Source: Sagittula stellata E-37
Lineage (GTDB): Bacteria > Pseudomonadota > Alphaproteobacteria > Rhodobacterales > Rhodobacteraceae
DNA length: 64,000 nucleotides
Reading direction: 5' to 3'
NCBI RefSeq assembly: GCF_039724765.1
Contig: NZ_CP155729.1
Location: 310,001 to 374,000, forward strand
In this document: piece by piece, positions 35,293 through 43,857 of the stretch
Numbering within the stretch: position 1 is the stretch's first letter
How the letters are laid out: the number at the start of each line of letters is the position of its first letter
Program-made: the position numbers and the translations under genes
Notes under the pieces: model-generated
Databases searched by the model: none
The model's input: the letters and a program-made list of their open reading frames with translations, nothing else
Told to the model about the DNA's origin: nothing

Positions 35293-36594
35293 TTACTGGA
35301 ACAGCGACAGCAGCGACTGCGGCGCCTGGTTGGCGATCGACAGCGCCTGGACGCCCAGCTGTTGCTGGACCTGAAGGGCCTGCAGTCGCGCCGAGGCTTC
35401 TTCCATGTCTGCGTCGATCAGCGTGCCGATGCCTGATTTGAGCGCATCTGTCAGACCGGAGATGAAATCGGTCTGCGTTTCGATGCGGCCTTGCGCGGAA
35501 CCGAAAGCAGAGGCCGAGTCGATGGCGATCTGGATCAGCCCTTCGATGTCCGTCAGAGCGGAATCCGCGCCGGTTTGCGTCGTCACGTCGATATCGCTGA
35601 GGGCCTCAAGCTTGCCACCGATAACCGTGGTCGCATCCGTGTCATACTGGTTGAGAGTGTACGAGAAGTTGTCGCCGGTCACTTGATGGCCCGTGAAAAC
35701 GATCTCGTTGCCGTTTTGGACGACTGCCCCGACTGTGCCAATGTCGGTGCCCAGATCGGCGGTCGCGTAGCTGTTGAAGGCTGCGGCCAAGCCGGCGACA
35801 ACTTCCGCCATCGTGTCGCCATCGCGAGCAACATAAGAAATGTCGTTGCGGTCCGTGGTTGCCGCCAGTCCGTTACCTGCGGTGCCGGTGATTGCGATGG
35901 AGAAACCGGTGCCTGCGACCACGGTGTCGGTCGATGCCGTTCCAAATGTCGTGGTTCCGGTCGGCGCCGTGGTGTTGTTACCGGTCATCACGAAAGCTGC
36001 GCCGTCACCGTCGCCGGTGACATCGTTGTTGGCGCCGGTCAGCGCGGTCAGGGTGGCGCCGATGCTGGACGATCCCGTGCCGAGATCCTGCTTGCGCACC
36101 GAAATGTCGGAAGCGGTCACACCGTCGCCGGACCGATCAAGCGACGAAAGAATGTTGATGATACCGGACCCTGCCGTGAGGCTGGTGTTCGACAGCAGGT
36201 TCAGGCCGTTGAACTGGGCCGCACCGACGACCGCCGCAATCTGGTCGCGCAATGCGCTGATGTCGTCCTGGATCTTGTCACGGTCGACGTTCTCCTCCTG
36301 CGCGGCGACGACCTTGCCTTTGATGTCGGTGAGCAGTTCAGAGACGGTTTCGGCTGCTTGGCGCGCCACGGAGACAGTCGATTGGCCGAGGTTCAGGCTG
36401 TCCGAGATACCCTTGAAGCCTTTGACGTCGGCTTCCATAACCTTGGAAATTGCCCAGACCGCCGAGTTGTCCTTTGCGGTGGATACACGTTTGCCGGTCG
36501 AGATCTGTTCCTGGGTCTGGGATAGCCGGGAGTTGATTGTTTTCAGGGTCTGCAGCGCGACCATCGCGCCATTGTTCGTCAGGATGCTAGACAT
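35293..36594 (-). CDS. fliC: Flagellin
   Basis: Flagellin is the filament subunit. The 433-residue product begins SSILTNNGAMVALQTLKTIN and continues SRLSQTQEQISTGKRVSTAK, a standard alphaproteobacterial D0/D1 N terminus. AQFNGLNLLSNTS ends the N-terminal conserved part (about 135). A variable D2/D3 insert rich in T, G and D follows (about 150-340). The C-terminal helix GTLIDADMEEASARLQALQV and LGVQALSIANQAPQSLLSLF closes D1/D0. It has its own upstream region and is followed by a hairpin, flaF and flbT. The ATG at 36594 has AAGGA 6 bases before it. Confidence 0.96.
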   Translation of the reverse strand: MSSILTNNGAMVALQTLKTINSRLSQTQEQISTGKRVSTAKDNSAVWAISKVMEADVKGFKGISDSLNLGQSTVSVARQAAETVSELLTDIKGKVVAAQEENVDRDKIQDDISALRDQIAAVVGAAQFNGLNLLSNTSLTAGSGIINILSSLDRSGDGVTASDISVRKQDLGTGSSSIGATLTALTGANNDVTGDGDGAAFVMTGNNTTAPTGTTTFGTASTDTVVAGTGFSIAITGTAGNGLAATTDRNDISYVARDGDTMAEVVAGLAAAFNSYATADLGTDIGTVGAVVQNGNEIVFTGHQVTGDNFSYTLNQYDTDATTVIGGKLEALSDIDVTTQTGADSALTDIEGLIQIAIDSASAFGSAQGRIETQTDFISGLTDALKSGIGTLIDADMEEASARLQALQVQQQLGVQALSIANQAPQSLLSLFQ

Positions 36595-36741
36595 GTTTTG
36601 TCCTTGCTGTTCAAAAGGCGCTTTGCGCCGGTTGCTTTTGCCGCGCACGGCATCTCTGACGTCTTTCTGACGCTTACAGCCCGAACCTTCCTCGGCCTGC
36701 GCCACCCTTTTCAGGTGCGCTGCCAAATTCGCCATTGAGTC

Positions 36742-36756
36742 CTAAAGGAGCGCTAA
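36742..36756. promoter_or_regulatory. Degenerate CtrA-type site upstream of flagellin
   Basis: On the transcribed (minus) strand the sequence reads TTAG-CGCTCCT-TTAG, keeping the 7-base spacing of TTAA-N7-TTAA with one mismatch in each half. It lies about 150 bases upstream of the flagellin start, inside the gap to the FlgN-like gene. Flagellin genes in Rhodobacterales depend on CtrA, so it is a candidate only. Confidence 0.3.
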
Positions 36757-36791
36757 GACCTCCGACTCGTCTCTCGATAATTTGAGTAAAC

Positions 36792-37139
36792 TCACGCGCG
36801 ACGCTCCAGGCGCTGCACGTCCGGAGCGTCCAGGCTGTGCTTTTTCCCTTTAGAATCGTAGGTTTCCACGGATTTCCGAACGCGGTTGAGGTCACCCAGC
36901 CGAGCAGCGACGTTGCGAATTCCGGCCAGGGCCGCGTCGAACAACTCCTGGTTCCGGCGCAGGCCGTCACTTAGCGGCGCCACCGTCTGGCGGTCCAGCG
37001 GCAGATCATGCAAGGAACCGATAAGGCGCTGTTTCTCTTCCAGAAGCTCCGCAATCCGATCGAAGTCGCCATTGATGAGCGCCGTCCGCTCAGCATCGAT
37101 CAACTCTTCCAGTTGTTGTGATAGTGTGCGCTCATCCAT
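36792..37139 (-). CDS. FlgN-like export chaperone candidate
   Basis: The 115-residue product is helical and charged, with QQLEELIDAERTALINGDFD followed by RIAELLEEKQRLI (about 8-40), which resembles FlgN, the chaperone for hook-junction proteins FlgK and FlgL. The middle GLRRNQELFDAALAGIRNVA fits the family too. No signal or membrane segment is present. It overlaps the rod-binding flgJ gene by 8 bases. FlgN proteins are poorly conserved, so position and layout carry much of the assignment. Confidence 0.72.
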   Translation of the reverse strand: MDERTLSQQLEELIDAERTALINGDFDRIAELLEEKQRLIGSLHDLPLDRQTVAPLSDGLRRNQELFDAALAGIRNVAARLGDLNRVRKSVETYDSKGKKHSLDAPDVQRLERRA

Positions 37140-37401
37140 TGGCTCTCTCCTTCAGTGTCTCGAAGATCATTTCTGTAAGTCCCACCCCGCCAGTTGCCGC
37201 CATCCGTCGCGCCTGTTCGAGCCGCAACAGGGACGAAAACTGGTCCTCCCCCGCACCACCACCGAACCCTTCCGGTGTTTCCCCTACGCCGGCCGCCTTC
37301 AGCATTTCCGCCAGGAAGTTCGCTTCCAGCTCCAACGCGGCAGCACGAAGGTTCTGTTCGCTACCACGCGCGGAAAGAGGCAAGTCAGGTGTCAGTTCCA
37401 T
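37132..37401 (-). CDS. flgJ: Rod-binding protein, FlgJ N-terminal domain only
   Basis: An 89-residue protein that matches only the rod-binding half of FlgJ; the muramidase half found in enterics is absent, as usual in alphaproteobacteria. Motifs are ALELEANFLAEMLKAAGVGE and LLRLEQARRMAATGGVGLTE, the latter ending in MIFETL like other rod-binding proteins. The ATG at 37401 has TTGGAG about 9 bases before it, and a TTG five codons upstream is an alternative. It is divergent from fliK across a 111-base gap. Confidence 0.85.
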   Translation of the reverse strand: MELTPDLPLSARGSEQNLRAAALELEANFLAEMLKAAGVGETPEGFGGGAGEDQFSSLLRLEQARRMAATGGVGLTEMIFETLKERANG

Positions 37402-37512
37402 GGCCAATGTCTCCAATTCGACTCAGTTGGACCCTTCTGCCGCGAGTCCAGTAAAGAACTGGTAAGGATGTTGGCCGTACGTTCCAGTAGCGGAAGAACT
37501 CCCGGAGCTGTA

Positions 37513-40062
37513 ATGATCATCCATCCGACGAACCAAACGGGCCCGAATGGGACTTCTGGACGCAATGGCCAGAATCAAAACACCAATCTTGAAAATCTTC
37601 TTACTCAGACTTTCGAAAATGAGTATCAGGCGGAAGCGGATGACCCTGTCGGGTCAAAAATTCGGATTGTTGATGAAGGCGTGAGAACCACACCCGCCAA
37701 ATCAGGTACTCTCGAGGCAAACGTGAGTGATTCTGAAAGGTCTGACTCAGAGCATGTTGAAATTGAAGATTCGACAGAAATCGATCTTGACATTGATGCC
37801 TACCTTATCGAGGTGCCGAAAAAGCTCCCCCAAAAAACTGCGCGTTCAAAAACAGAGTTTGTGGATCTGATTGCTTCAAAACCCTTGACTGGCCAGGAGT
37901 TTTCAGACCAGTACAGCGGCACCTTTGAGGTCTCTTATGCGACGGGAAACGGCCACAAGCCGAGTTCTGAAAAGACGCTGGTCAATAATATGGACAGTTC
38001 CATCGATAAATATCAGTCAGAGTTTTTGTACGCCAGATCAATAGAAGATGGCAGGTCCGATAATACACACGATAGCGGGAAGGCAATTGAATCTGGACTT
38101 CAATTCAAACGCAAAGCGTTTGCATCCGAATCCAATATCAGAGCGGATCTCGGGGACAAAAACCAAACTCTCGTAGAGGATGTACGGACAGCCGAAGAAA
38201 AGGTGGAGTCATATTTCCATGACGAATTGAGGAAAGTAACTGATCTCAGAGAGAAAATTTCAGATCAAGACAGTATGATTGTGGAGGCAGGGTACATAGG
38301 ACATACTTCCTCCTTCAATTCAAAAAATGAAGGGGCAGAAACGAGATTCTCTACCCGATCAATTTCTAATAGAGAAAACTGGAAAGTGGAAGAGAACCGT
38401 GGCGGTAAACGAGAGAGCGGCCAAAGTGCTTATCCAGTAAATTCGAATCTGGAGAAATTACCTTTGCAAACGGTCTCCCGAAGTTCAGGCATGGAAGACG
38501 CGGAAAACATAAGTCATATTAATAAAATGTCAGAAAGCGTGCCAAGTCGGCGCATCGTATCAAAAACCGCGGTGATCCCAAGGCATGAAGAATCAAAGGA
38601 ACCACATCAGCCCTTTGGGTCGGTTCGCACCGCAAGAGATGGCGTGATTTCTACTGATATGTCCCTTGAGACGCCAATACTGCGAAATGAGCCAGCGGAG
38701 GAAGGAGGTTTCGTGGGCCTCACGAATGCCTCTTCTATAGACCGCAGTACAGGTGAATCGAGCGCATATCAAAAAAACGTTGTCAACGCCGAGGTTGCCG
38801 GCGTTGAAGCGATACTTCCCGGTCGAGCGGGATATGGAAGATCGGTTGACCGAGATGCTTCAAAAAGTAGGTTTGAGATTGGAAACGCCACACGTGGAAT
38901 CGGCGCAAATGAAAAATTAGAACGCGATCCGAAGTTACCGAATGTTGTGATTCATAATGTCCAATTCCTAGAGAAAAGCCAAGACGTTACAGTAAAGAAC
39001 GATTCCACTCCGCTGGAACGGACAACTCGCGGCGAGCCGGAAATTAGTAGTACTGGAGGTAAGGACTTCGATTACCAGAAAAAAATGCCTGCTGGCGATG
39101 TCGGGGTCTTGGATAGGGGAGACACAGCCGGTCTTAATATCGGGACCGAAACGTCGCTGAGTGTCCCCGCCGATCCTCTGCCGTCTCTGGATTCGAAGTT
39201 CTTTGATGTGCAGCCTAAACACAGAGAATGGCCAGTAAATTCCGTCGCGATCGATTCTCGGCCGATTCTTCAAAGCCAAACCGAAACGTTTAACCCGTTG
39301 AAAGCCGCAGCTCGAAATACCGTCTTCGAAAGCAGTTCCGTGCAGAAATCGGCACCTCTCGAGACAGTTGTCGTCCGTCAGGTGATGAAGATTGACGAGC
39401 GTGAAAACACTGTCACCCCGCGGGCCAGTGATGCCGATACTGATGGCAAAGCTACAATGGGCGAAATTTTTTACGCGTCTGCGCCTCGTCCTGCCGCCCG
39501 ACCCAATTTTGAGCAGGCGCCCGGTATGGTTGGGAATCCCGCTGTCCTCTCACAGAATGTGCCGCATGACACTCCCGACGACGAGCCCAAAGGAAGCGAT
39601 ATTACCTTTGGAGGTTCGCAATCCGGCGGAACGATGCAGGCAACCCATGCCGGCGCACCTCAACACCAATCGATTCTCAGGTTCGACGGCAATGCAGTGA
39701 TCCGGCAAGTAACGGAGGCATTTGCGCGTTTGAGCGACCAAACGGTCGAGCTTCGTCTGGCGCCGGAAGAGCTCGGCCGGATCCGAATGTATCTGCATTC
39801 CGGCGAGCACGGCATCGTGGTCAACATCCAGGCGGATCGGACAGAGACGTTGGACCTGATGCGGCGCCATGTCGATGAACTGGCGCGGAACCTGGCGGAC
39901 GCAGGCTATGAAAATGCCGGGTTCACCTTTGGCGACGACCAGCGGCAGCGCGACACGTCCCTTGGAGATCCGTTGGATCTGGTTCCTGCCGTGGACGAAG
40001 AACTCGCGCCTCTGCCGAGCATTGAAACCGATGGGGCCGACGGCCTCGACATACGGATGTGA
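37513..40062 (+). CDS. fliK: Flagellar hook-length control protein FliK, long AT-rich central region
   Basis: FliK measures hook length and triggers the FlhB switch. The 849-residue product is identified by its C-terminal domain (about 720-820): VTEAFARLSDQTVELRLAPE followed by ELGRIRMYLHSGEHGIVVNI and AGYENAGFTF, the Flg_hook pattern. The first ~700 residues look disordered, rich in S, E, K and N, with no known domain. Base use changes sharply there: 38221-38280 has 21 G/C in 60 and 38341-38400 has 24, against 38 at 39841-39900. The ATG at 37513 follows GGAGCTGTA; the frame is open upstream over flgJ and the FlgN-like gene, which I treat as antisense. flgD follows after 6 bases. Confidence 0.85.
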   Translation: MIIHPTNQTGPNGTSGRNGQNQNTNLENLLTQTFENEYQAEADDPVGSKIRIVDEGVRTTPAKSGTLEANVSDSERSDSEHVEIEDSTEIDLDIDAYLIEVPKKLPQKTARSKTEFVDLIASKPLTGQEFSDQYSGTFEVSYATGNGHKPSSEKTLVNNMDSSIDKYQSEFLYARSIEDGRSDNTHDSGKAIESGLQFKRKAFASESNIRADLGDKNQTLVEDVRTAEEKVESYFHDELRKVTDLREKISDQDSMIVEAGYIGHTSSFNSKNEGAETRFSTRSISNRENWKVEENRGGKRESGQSAYPVNSNLEKLPLQTVSRSSGMEDAENISHINKMSESVPSRRIVSKTAVIPRHEESKEPHQPFGSVRTARDGVISTDMSLETPILRNEPAEEGGFVGLTNASSIDRSTGESSAYQKNVVNAEVAGVEAILPGRAGYGRSVDRDASKSRFEIGNATRGIGANEKLERDPKLPNVVIHNVQFLEKSQDVTVKNDSTPLERTTRGEPEISSTGGKDFDYQKKMPAGDVGVLDRGDTAGLNIGTETSLSVPADPLPSLDSKFFDVQPKHREWPVNSVAIDSRPILQSQTETFNPLKAAARNTVFESSSVQKSAPLETVVVRQVMKIDERENTVTPRASDADTDGKATMGEIFYASAPRPAARPNFEQAPGMVGNPAVLSQNVPHDTPDDEPKGSDITFGGSQSGGTMQATHAGAPQHQSILRFDGNAVIRQVTEAFARLSDQTVELRLAPEELGRIRMYLHSGEHGIVVNIQADRTETLDLMRRHVDELARNLADAGYENAGFTFGDDQRQRDTSLGDPLDLVPAVDEELAPLPSIETDGADGLDIRM

Positions 40063-40068
40063 GGAAAC

Positions 40069-40758
40069 ATGGTTACAGTCTCTGATCCAGCGCCGCTTTA
40101 TGGCAACCAATCGGGCCAGTCTGCCCAGAAGCAATCCGCCGAGCAGAATACCCGCGCCGTCCTGAGTTCCGACTTTGAGACTTTCCTCAAGATGTTGACC
40201 GTACAGGTCCAGAACCAGGATCCATTGAACCCCGTGGACTCGACAGAGTATGCGACGCAGCTGGCAACGTTCTCGTCGGTTGAACAGCAAGTGCAGACGA
40301 ATGAACTGCTCCGCAACATCAGCGCAACCCTTGGGGGAAATTCGTTAAATGAGTTCGGCCGCTGGATTGGTATGGAAGGGTTGGTGCGGGCGCCTGCCAT
40401 GTTCGACGGGGTTGCACCGGTGACGATCCGCCCCGACTTTTCTGAAGACGCGGACCGTGCTGTCCTCGTGGTGCGCGATGCTGCGGGAGAAGAGGTTCAG
40501 CGCTTTGATATCGACGTCGGCGAGGATGCCGTGGTCTGGGGTGGGCATGACAGCGAAGGCAACGCGCTGCCGGTGGGCGTCTACCGTTTCGATGTCGAGA
40601 GCTATATCGACAAGCGGTTTGACGGATCTACCATGGCACGTGTCTACAGCCGCATTGACGAAGTGCGGAACGACAACGGGACGGTCCTGCTGCGCTTCGC
40701 GGACGGGTCAGAGGCGACGTCGGAAGAGATCGGCGGACTGCGGCAGGCGCGGCCATGA
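40069..40758 (+). CDS. flgD: Flagellar hook assembly scaffold FlgD
   Basis: FlgD caps the growing hook so FlgE can polymerise. The 229-residue product contains LSSDFETFLKMLTVQVQNQD followed by PLNPVDSTEYATQLATFSSV and EQQVQTNE, the defining FlgD N-terminal region (about 32-80). The C-terminal half has a FLN-like beta domain with VWGGHDSEGNALPVGVYRFD. It is 6 bases after fliK, giving a fliK-flgD operon as in other bacteria. Confidence 0.95.
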   Translation: MVTVSDPAPLYGNQSGQSAQKQSAEQNTRAVLSSDFETFLKMLTVQVQNQDPLNPVDSTEYATQLATFSSVEQQVQTNELLRNISATLGGNSLNEFGRWIGMEGLVRAPAMFDGVAPVTIRPDFSEDADRAVLVVRDAAGEEVQRFDIDVGEDAVVWGGHDSEGNALPVGVYRFDVESYIDKRFDGSTMARVYSRIDEVRNDNGTVLLRFADGSEATSEEIGGLRQARP

Positions 40759-41059
40759 CGCACGGCGGGATGAAACTGATTCGAAAAACGGGTGTGGAGA
40801 CGGGAGAGTCGTGGTCAGGACACAAACTGGGCAGTGCATCTTCAACGTGTATGCGTGTCCTGGTGCGATCAGCATTTTGCATGCGCGGAAAAAACATGCA
40901 AACGTGCCACACTGATTGCGCAAACCGGTGAATTTTGCAGGCGGCAAGGTGCCGTTCCGCGCACCTGCAGAATTTGCCATTTGATAGGCAGCATCGAAAA
41001 CGCTACGTTGCCTTGAGTAGGGCGTACCGCGTCCATCATTCTGAGACTGGAGCATAGTC
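40759..41059. other. Intergenic region between flgD and the small secreted gene
   Basis: No convincing gene was seen in these 301 bases; a 53-codon ATG frame at 40770-40931 has no good ribosome site and odd codon use. The region holds the perfect inverted repeat at 40876-40902 and a further TGCAGG/CCTGCA pair around 40937-40970. The promoter of the small secreted gene probably lies here, but no clear -35/-10 pair was found. Confidence 0.5.
40876..40902. promoter_or_regulatory. Perfect inverted repeat TTTGCATG-N11-CATGCAAA, operator-like
   Basis: TTTGCATG at 40876-40883 and CATGCAAA at 40895-40902 are perfect inverted copies separated by 11 bases (CGCGG and six A). Half-site centres are about two helical turns apart, which suits a dimeric regulator. 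It lies about 160 bases upstream of the small secreted protein gene. No specific regulator is recognised. A hairpin role in RNA is an alternative. Confidence 0.4.
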
Positions 41060-41257
41060 ATGAAAAAGATCTCTACCATCGCGGCGGTCGTGGCCCTCGC
41101 AGCTTCCTTCAGCGCGCCGGCTTCTGCCCAACAGGCTGACCCGTTCGCATCCTCGCAGGTTTCCGCACTGACGCCGCTGTTCATCATCGGCGGTGTTGCC
41201 GCGACCATCGCGATCACTGCGGGTTCCAACGACGACTCCTCGACCGGCACCAATTAA
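41060..41257 (+). CDS. Small exported protein, YjbE/GfcA-like layout
   Basis: A 65-residue protein with a clear signal peptide (KKISTIAAVVALAASFSAPA, cleavage likely after ASAQ). The remaining ~41 residues contain a hydrophobic Gly/Ala stretch PLFIIGGVAATIAITAG and a polar tail SNDDSSTGTN. This layout resembles the YjbE/GfcA proteins of exopolysaccharide loci, which end in a similar hydrophobic block and a Ser/Thr/Asp tail. The match is in architecture, not proven homology. A GGAG tract precedes the ATG, and a perfect intrinsic terminator follows, so it forms its own transcript. The yjbFH genes are 28 kb away at 10.5-13.3 kb. Confidence 0.75.
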   Translation: MKKISTIAAVVALAASFSAPASAQQADPFASSQVSALTPLFIIGGVAATIAITAGSNDDSSTGTN

Positions 41258-41300
41258 CGGACCGCGTCGACGATCAGGTCGATATAATCAAGAATAGGAG

Positions 41301-41330
41301 AACGGCGGCACATGTGCCGCCGTTTTTCTT
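41301..41330 (+). terminator. Intrinsic terminator of the small secreted gene
   Basis: AACGGCGGCACATGTGCCGCCGTT (41301-41324) is a perfect 24-base palindrome; as RNA it gives a GC-rich stem. It is followed by TTTCTTTT. It ends the transcript of the small gene 44 bases after its stop codon and just before the convergent ubiB stop. Confidence 0.88.
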
Positions 41331-41351
41331 TTGAAAATCTACCAAAATGAC

Positions 41352-42884
41352 CTACCCGAAGAATGGGGCAAGCAGGATGACGGCGGCAGAAACCGCGGCG
41401 CCGCCTGAGGCCCAGAACACCCGAGCGGGCCATGGATTGCGCTGCGGTTCCGGTTCCGGCTGGGACTGTCGGATCAGGGCTGCCTCGACCAGCTTGGGAA
41501 GCCGCGGGCCGAACCGGGCCATCACCGCCGCCGTCTTCATCAGGTCCGACGCAGCCGCACGCGGGCCAATGGACTTTTTTATGTAGTCCTCGACAACCGG
41601 ATGGGCGACGCGCCAGATATTCATGTGCGGATCGAGCGACCGGGCGACACCCTCCACAACCACCATGGTGCGCTGCAGCAGGATCAGTTCTGTCCTAGTC
41701 TCCATACCGAAGCGTTCGGTTACCTCGAACAGGTAGGCCAGCAGTTTCCCCATGGAGATGCGGGTCGCGTCCATGCCGAAGATCGGCTCTCCGACAGCGC
41801 GAAGCGCGCGGGCAAATTCGTCGATGTCACGGTCTGCAGGGACGTACCCCGCTTCGAAATGCACTTCGGCGACGCGTTTGTAGTCGCGCCGGATGAAACC
41901 GAAGAGAATCTCGGCGTAGACCCGGCGCGTGTATTCGTCGATATGCCCCATGATGCCGAAATCGTAGGCGATGATATCCCCGTTCGGGGCGACCTTCAGG
42001 TTGCCCTGGTGCATGTCGGCGTGAAAGAAGCCGTCGCGAAGCGCGTGGTTCAGGAAAAGTTCAAGCACCCGCCGGGAAAGTGCGACGCGGTCGTGGCCCA
42101 TGGCATCGATCGCGGCGTTGTCGCCAAGGGGCACGCCTTCCGCCCAGCTCATCGTCATGACCCGGCGACCCGACAACATCCAATTGACCTGCGGCAGTTG
42201 GAAACCGGCGTCGTTCACCGTGTTGGCCGCAAACTCGCTTGCCGCGGCGGATTCAAGGCGCAGATCGAGTTCACCCATCACCACGCCTTCGAAATGCGCA
42301 ATGACGTCGCGGGGTCGCAGACGACGGGACGACGGTGACAGGGTCTCGATCACCCAAGCCGCAAAATAGAACGCGTCGATGTCACGGCGGAACGCGCGTT
42401 CGATGCCGGGGCGCAGAACCTTGACGGCGACGCTTTCGCCGGTCTCCCGCAACGTGGCCTTGTGCACCTGCGCAATGGAGGCCGCGGCGACCGGCGCGCT
42501 GAATTCGGAAAACAGCTCGTCCACTGGCAGCCCGATCTCTGCGAGGATCTGTTCTTCGGCCGCTTCGACGGAGAACGGCGGCAACTTGTCCTGAAGGACG
42601 CGCAATTGCGTGGCCATTTCCGCGCCGACCACATCCGGTCGCGTGGAAAGAATCTGGCCGAACTTGATGTAGGCGGGGCCAAGCGCGCTCAGCGCGCGCA
42701 CGGCGGGCGGCATCGACGGATCGCCTTCGTCGCCCAGCCATTTGAACGGCCAGCCGACAACGCGGGCGGCCACGCGCAGCGGCGCGGGCGCTTCGAAGGC
42801 ATCCAGCACCACGCGCATCGCGCCGGTCCGTTCAAGCGTCGCACCCGTCTGGATCAGACGCCAGATATTGTGGGGCCCCCTCAA
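41352..42884 (-). CDS. ubiB: UbiB family kinase-like protein for ubiquinone synthesis
   Basis: UbiB is an atypical membrane ATPase/kinase that supports ubiquinone ring modification. The 510-residue product has the hallmark K-x-G-Q motif in [16 protein letters not shown] (about 68-83), the alanine-rich loop [14 protein letters not shown], and the kinase-like [15 protein letters not shown] and [13 protein letters not shown]. Two C-terminal hydrophobic stretches, the last ending [20 protein letters not shown], anchor it in the membrane. TTG at 42884 is preferred because it overlaps the ubiE stop as TTGA and begins RGPHNIWRL, where I recall homologues start. It is convergent with the small secreted gene. 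Confidence 0.93.
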   Translation of the reverse strand: MRGPHNIWRLIQTGATLERTGAMRVVLDAFEAPAPLRVAARVVGWPFKWLGDEGDPSMPPAVRALSALGPAYIKFGQILSTRPDVVGAEMATQLRVLQDKLPPFSVEAAEEQILAEIGLPVDELFSEFSAPVAAASIAQVHKATLRETGESVAVKVLRPGIERAFRRDIDAFYFAAWVIETLSPSSRRLRPRDVIAHFEGVVMGELDLRLESAAASEFAANTVNDAGFQLPQVNWMLSGRRVMTMSWAEGVPLGDNAAIDAMGHDRVALSRRVLELFLNHALRDGFFHADMHQGNLKVAPNGDIIAYDFGIMGHIDEYTRRVYAEILFGFIRRDYKRVAEVHFEAGYVPADRDIDEFARALRAVGEPIFGMDATRISMGKLLAYLFEVTERFGMETRTELILLQRTMVVVEGVARSLDPHMNIWRVAHPVVEDYIKKSIGPRAAASDLMKTAAVMARFGPRLPKLVEAALIRQSQPEPEPQRNPWPARVFWASGGAAVSAAVILLAPFFG

Positions 42885-43633
42885 AGTTTCCAACCCGAAT
42901 GCAGGCTGGCCACGCCCATGGTGAGGTTCCGGTACTTGGCGTTGCCGAAGCCTGCCGTCCGTACCATCCCGAGGAAGGTTTCCTGGTCGGGGAATTTCCG
43001 TATGGATTCGACGAGGTACTGGTAGGAGTCGCGGTCTCCGGCAATCACCTGTCCCATGCGTGGGATGATGTGGAACGAGTAGAGGTCATACGCCCATTGC
43101 ATCAGCTCGTTGGGAATCTGCGAAAACTCCAGGACCATCAGGCGACCGCCCGGGCGAAGTACACGGTAAGCCTCGTTGAGGGCCTCCTGCGGTCGGGTGA
43201 CGTTCCGGATGCCGAAGGAGATAGTGTAGACGTCGAAACTGTTGTCCGGGAACGGCAGCTTCATCGCATCGCCAACCACCCAGTCGAGTTGCTCGCCCAG
43301 CGACGCGGCCTCTGCACGCTTGCGTCCTTCGACCAGCATAGGTTCCGTCAGGTCGAGCACCGTCGCGTGCCCGCCACCCGCACGTTTCAGGTAACGGAAG
43401 GAAATGTCGCCAGTGCCCCCCGCCACGTCCAGCAGTTTCGTACCGCGGCGCGGCGCAAGCCAGTCCATCATCGCATCTTTCCAGACGCGGTGTATGCCGA
43501 AAGACATGGCGTCGTTCATGACATCATATTTGGACGCGACAGAACGGAAAACCCCCTGGACACGCCCTGCCTTCTCGTCCTCGGGCACTTCAGAGAAGCC
43601 GAAATGGGTGGTTTTTCCGCTATTTTCGTTCAT
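42881..43633 (-). CDS. ubiE: Ubiquinone/menaquinone C-methyltransferase UbiE
   Basis: UbiE methylates the demethylated quinol with S-adenosylmethionine. The 250-residue product starts [20 protein letters not shown] and contains [20 protein letters not shown] (about 32-51), [20 protein letters not shown] (SAM motif I) and [20 protein letters not shown], followed by [16 protein letters not shown], both UbiE signatures. The ATG at 43633 matches family starts; the open frame upstream covers the mutM promoter side. It is divergent from mutM and coupled to ubiB. Confidence 0.96.
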   Translation of the reverse strand: MNENSGKTTHFGFSEVPEDEKAGRVQGVFRSVASKYDVMNDAMSFGIHRVWKDAMMDWLAPRRGTKLLDVAGGTGDISFRYLKRAGGGHATVLDLTEPMLVEGRKRAEAASLGEQLDWVVGDAMKLPFPDNSFDVYTISFGIRNVTRPQEALNEAYRVLRPGGRLMVLEFSQIPNELMQWAYDLYSFHIIPRMGQVIAGDRDSYQYLVESIRKFPDQETFLGMVRTAGFGNAKYRNLTMGVASLHSGWKL

Positions 43634-43857
43634 GCGAGGCGTCCTTTCGTGTGGCAGAGACTTATAGGGCGTGGGCATCGCTCTGCAATGCGGCGCGTTG
43701 CATGGGGTCGCCGGAATTGAAGTACCGCCAACGCGAGGGAAGTATGCGTCGAGGTGGTCACGATCAAGGCGCCGGGTCGTCGCACAGGCCAGCGCATGCG
43801 CTTTACGGGAGGCCGGCCGCTGACTACATGTCGGCTTCACCTCCGCGGAGATGCGCA

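Noticed and set aside
36886..37512. Upstream extension of the fliK frame by 209 codons
   Set aside because: It runs antisense through flgJ and the FlgN-like gene, both of which look real; a ribosome site precedes the ATG at 37513.
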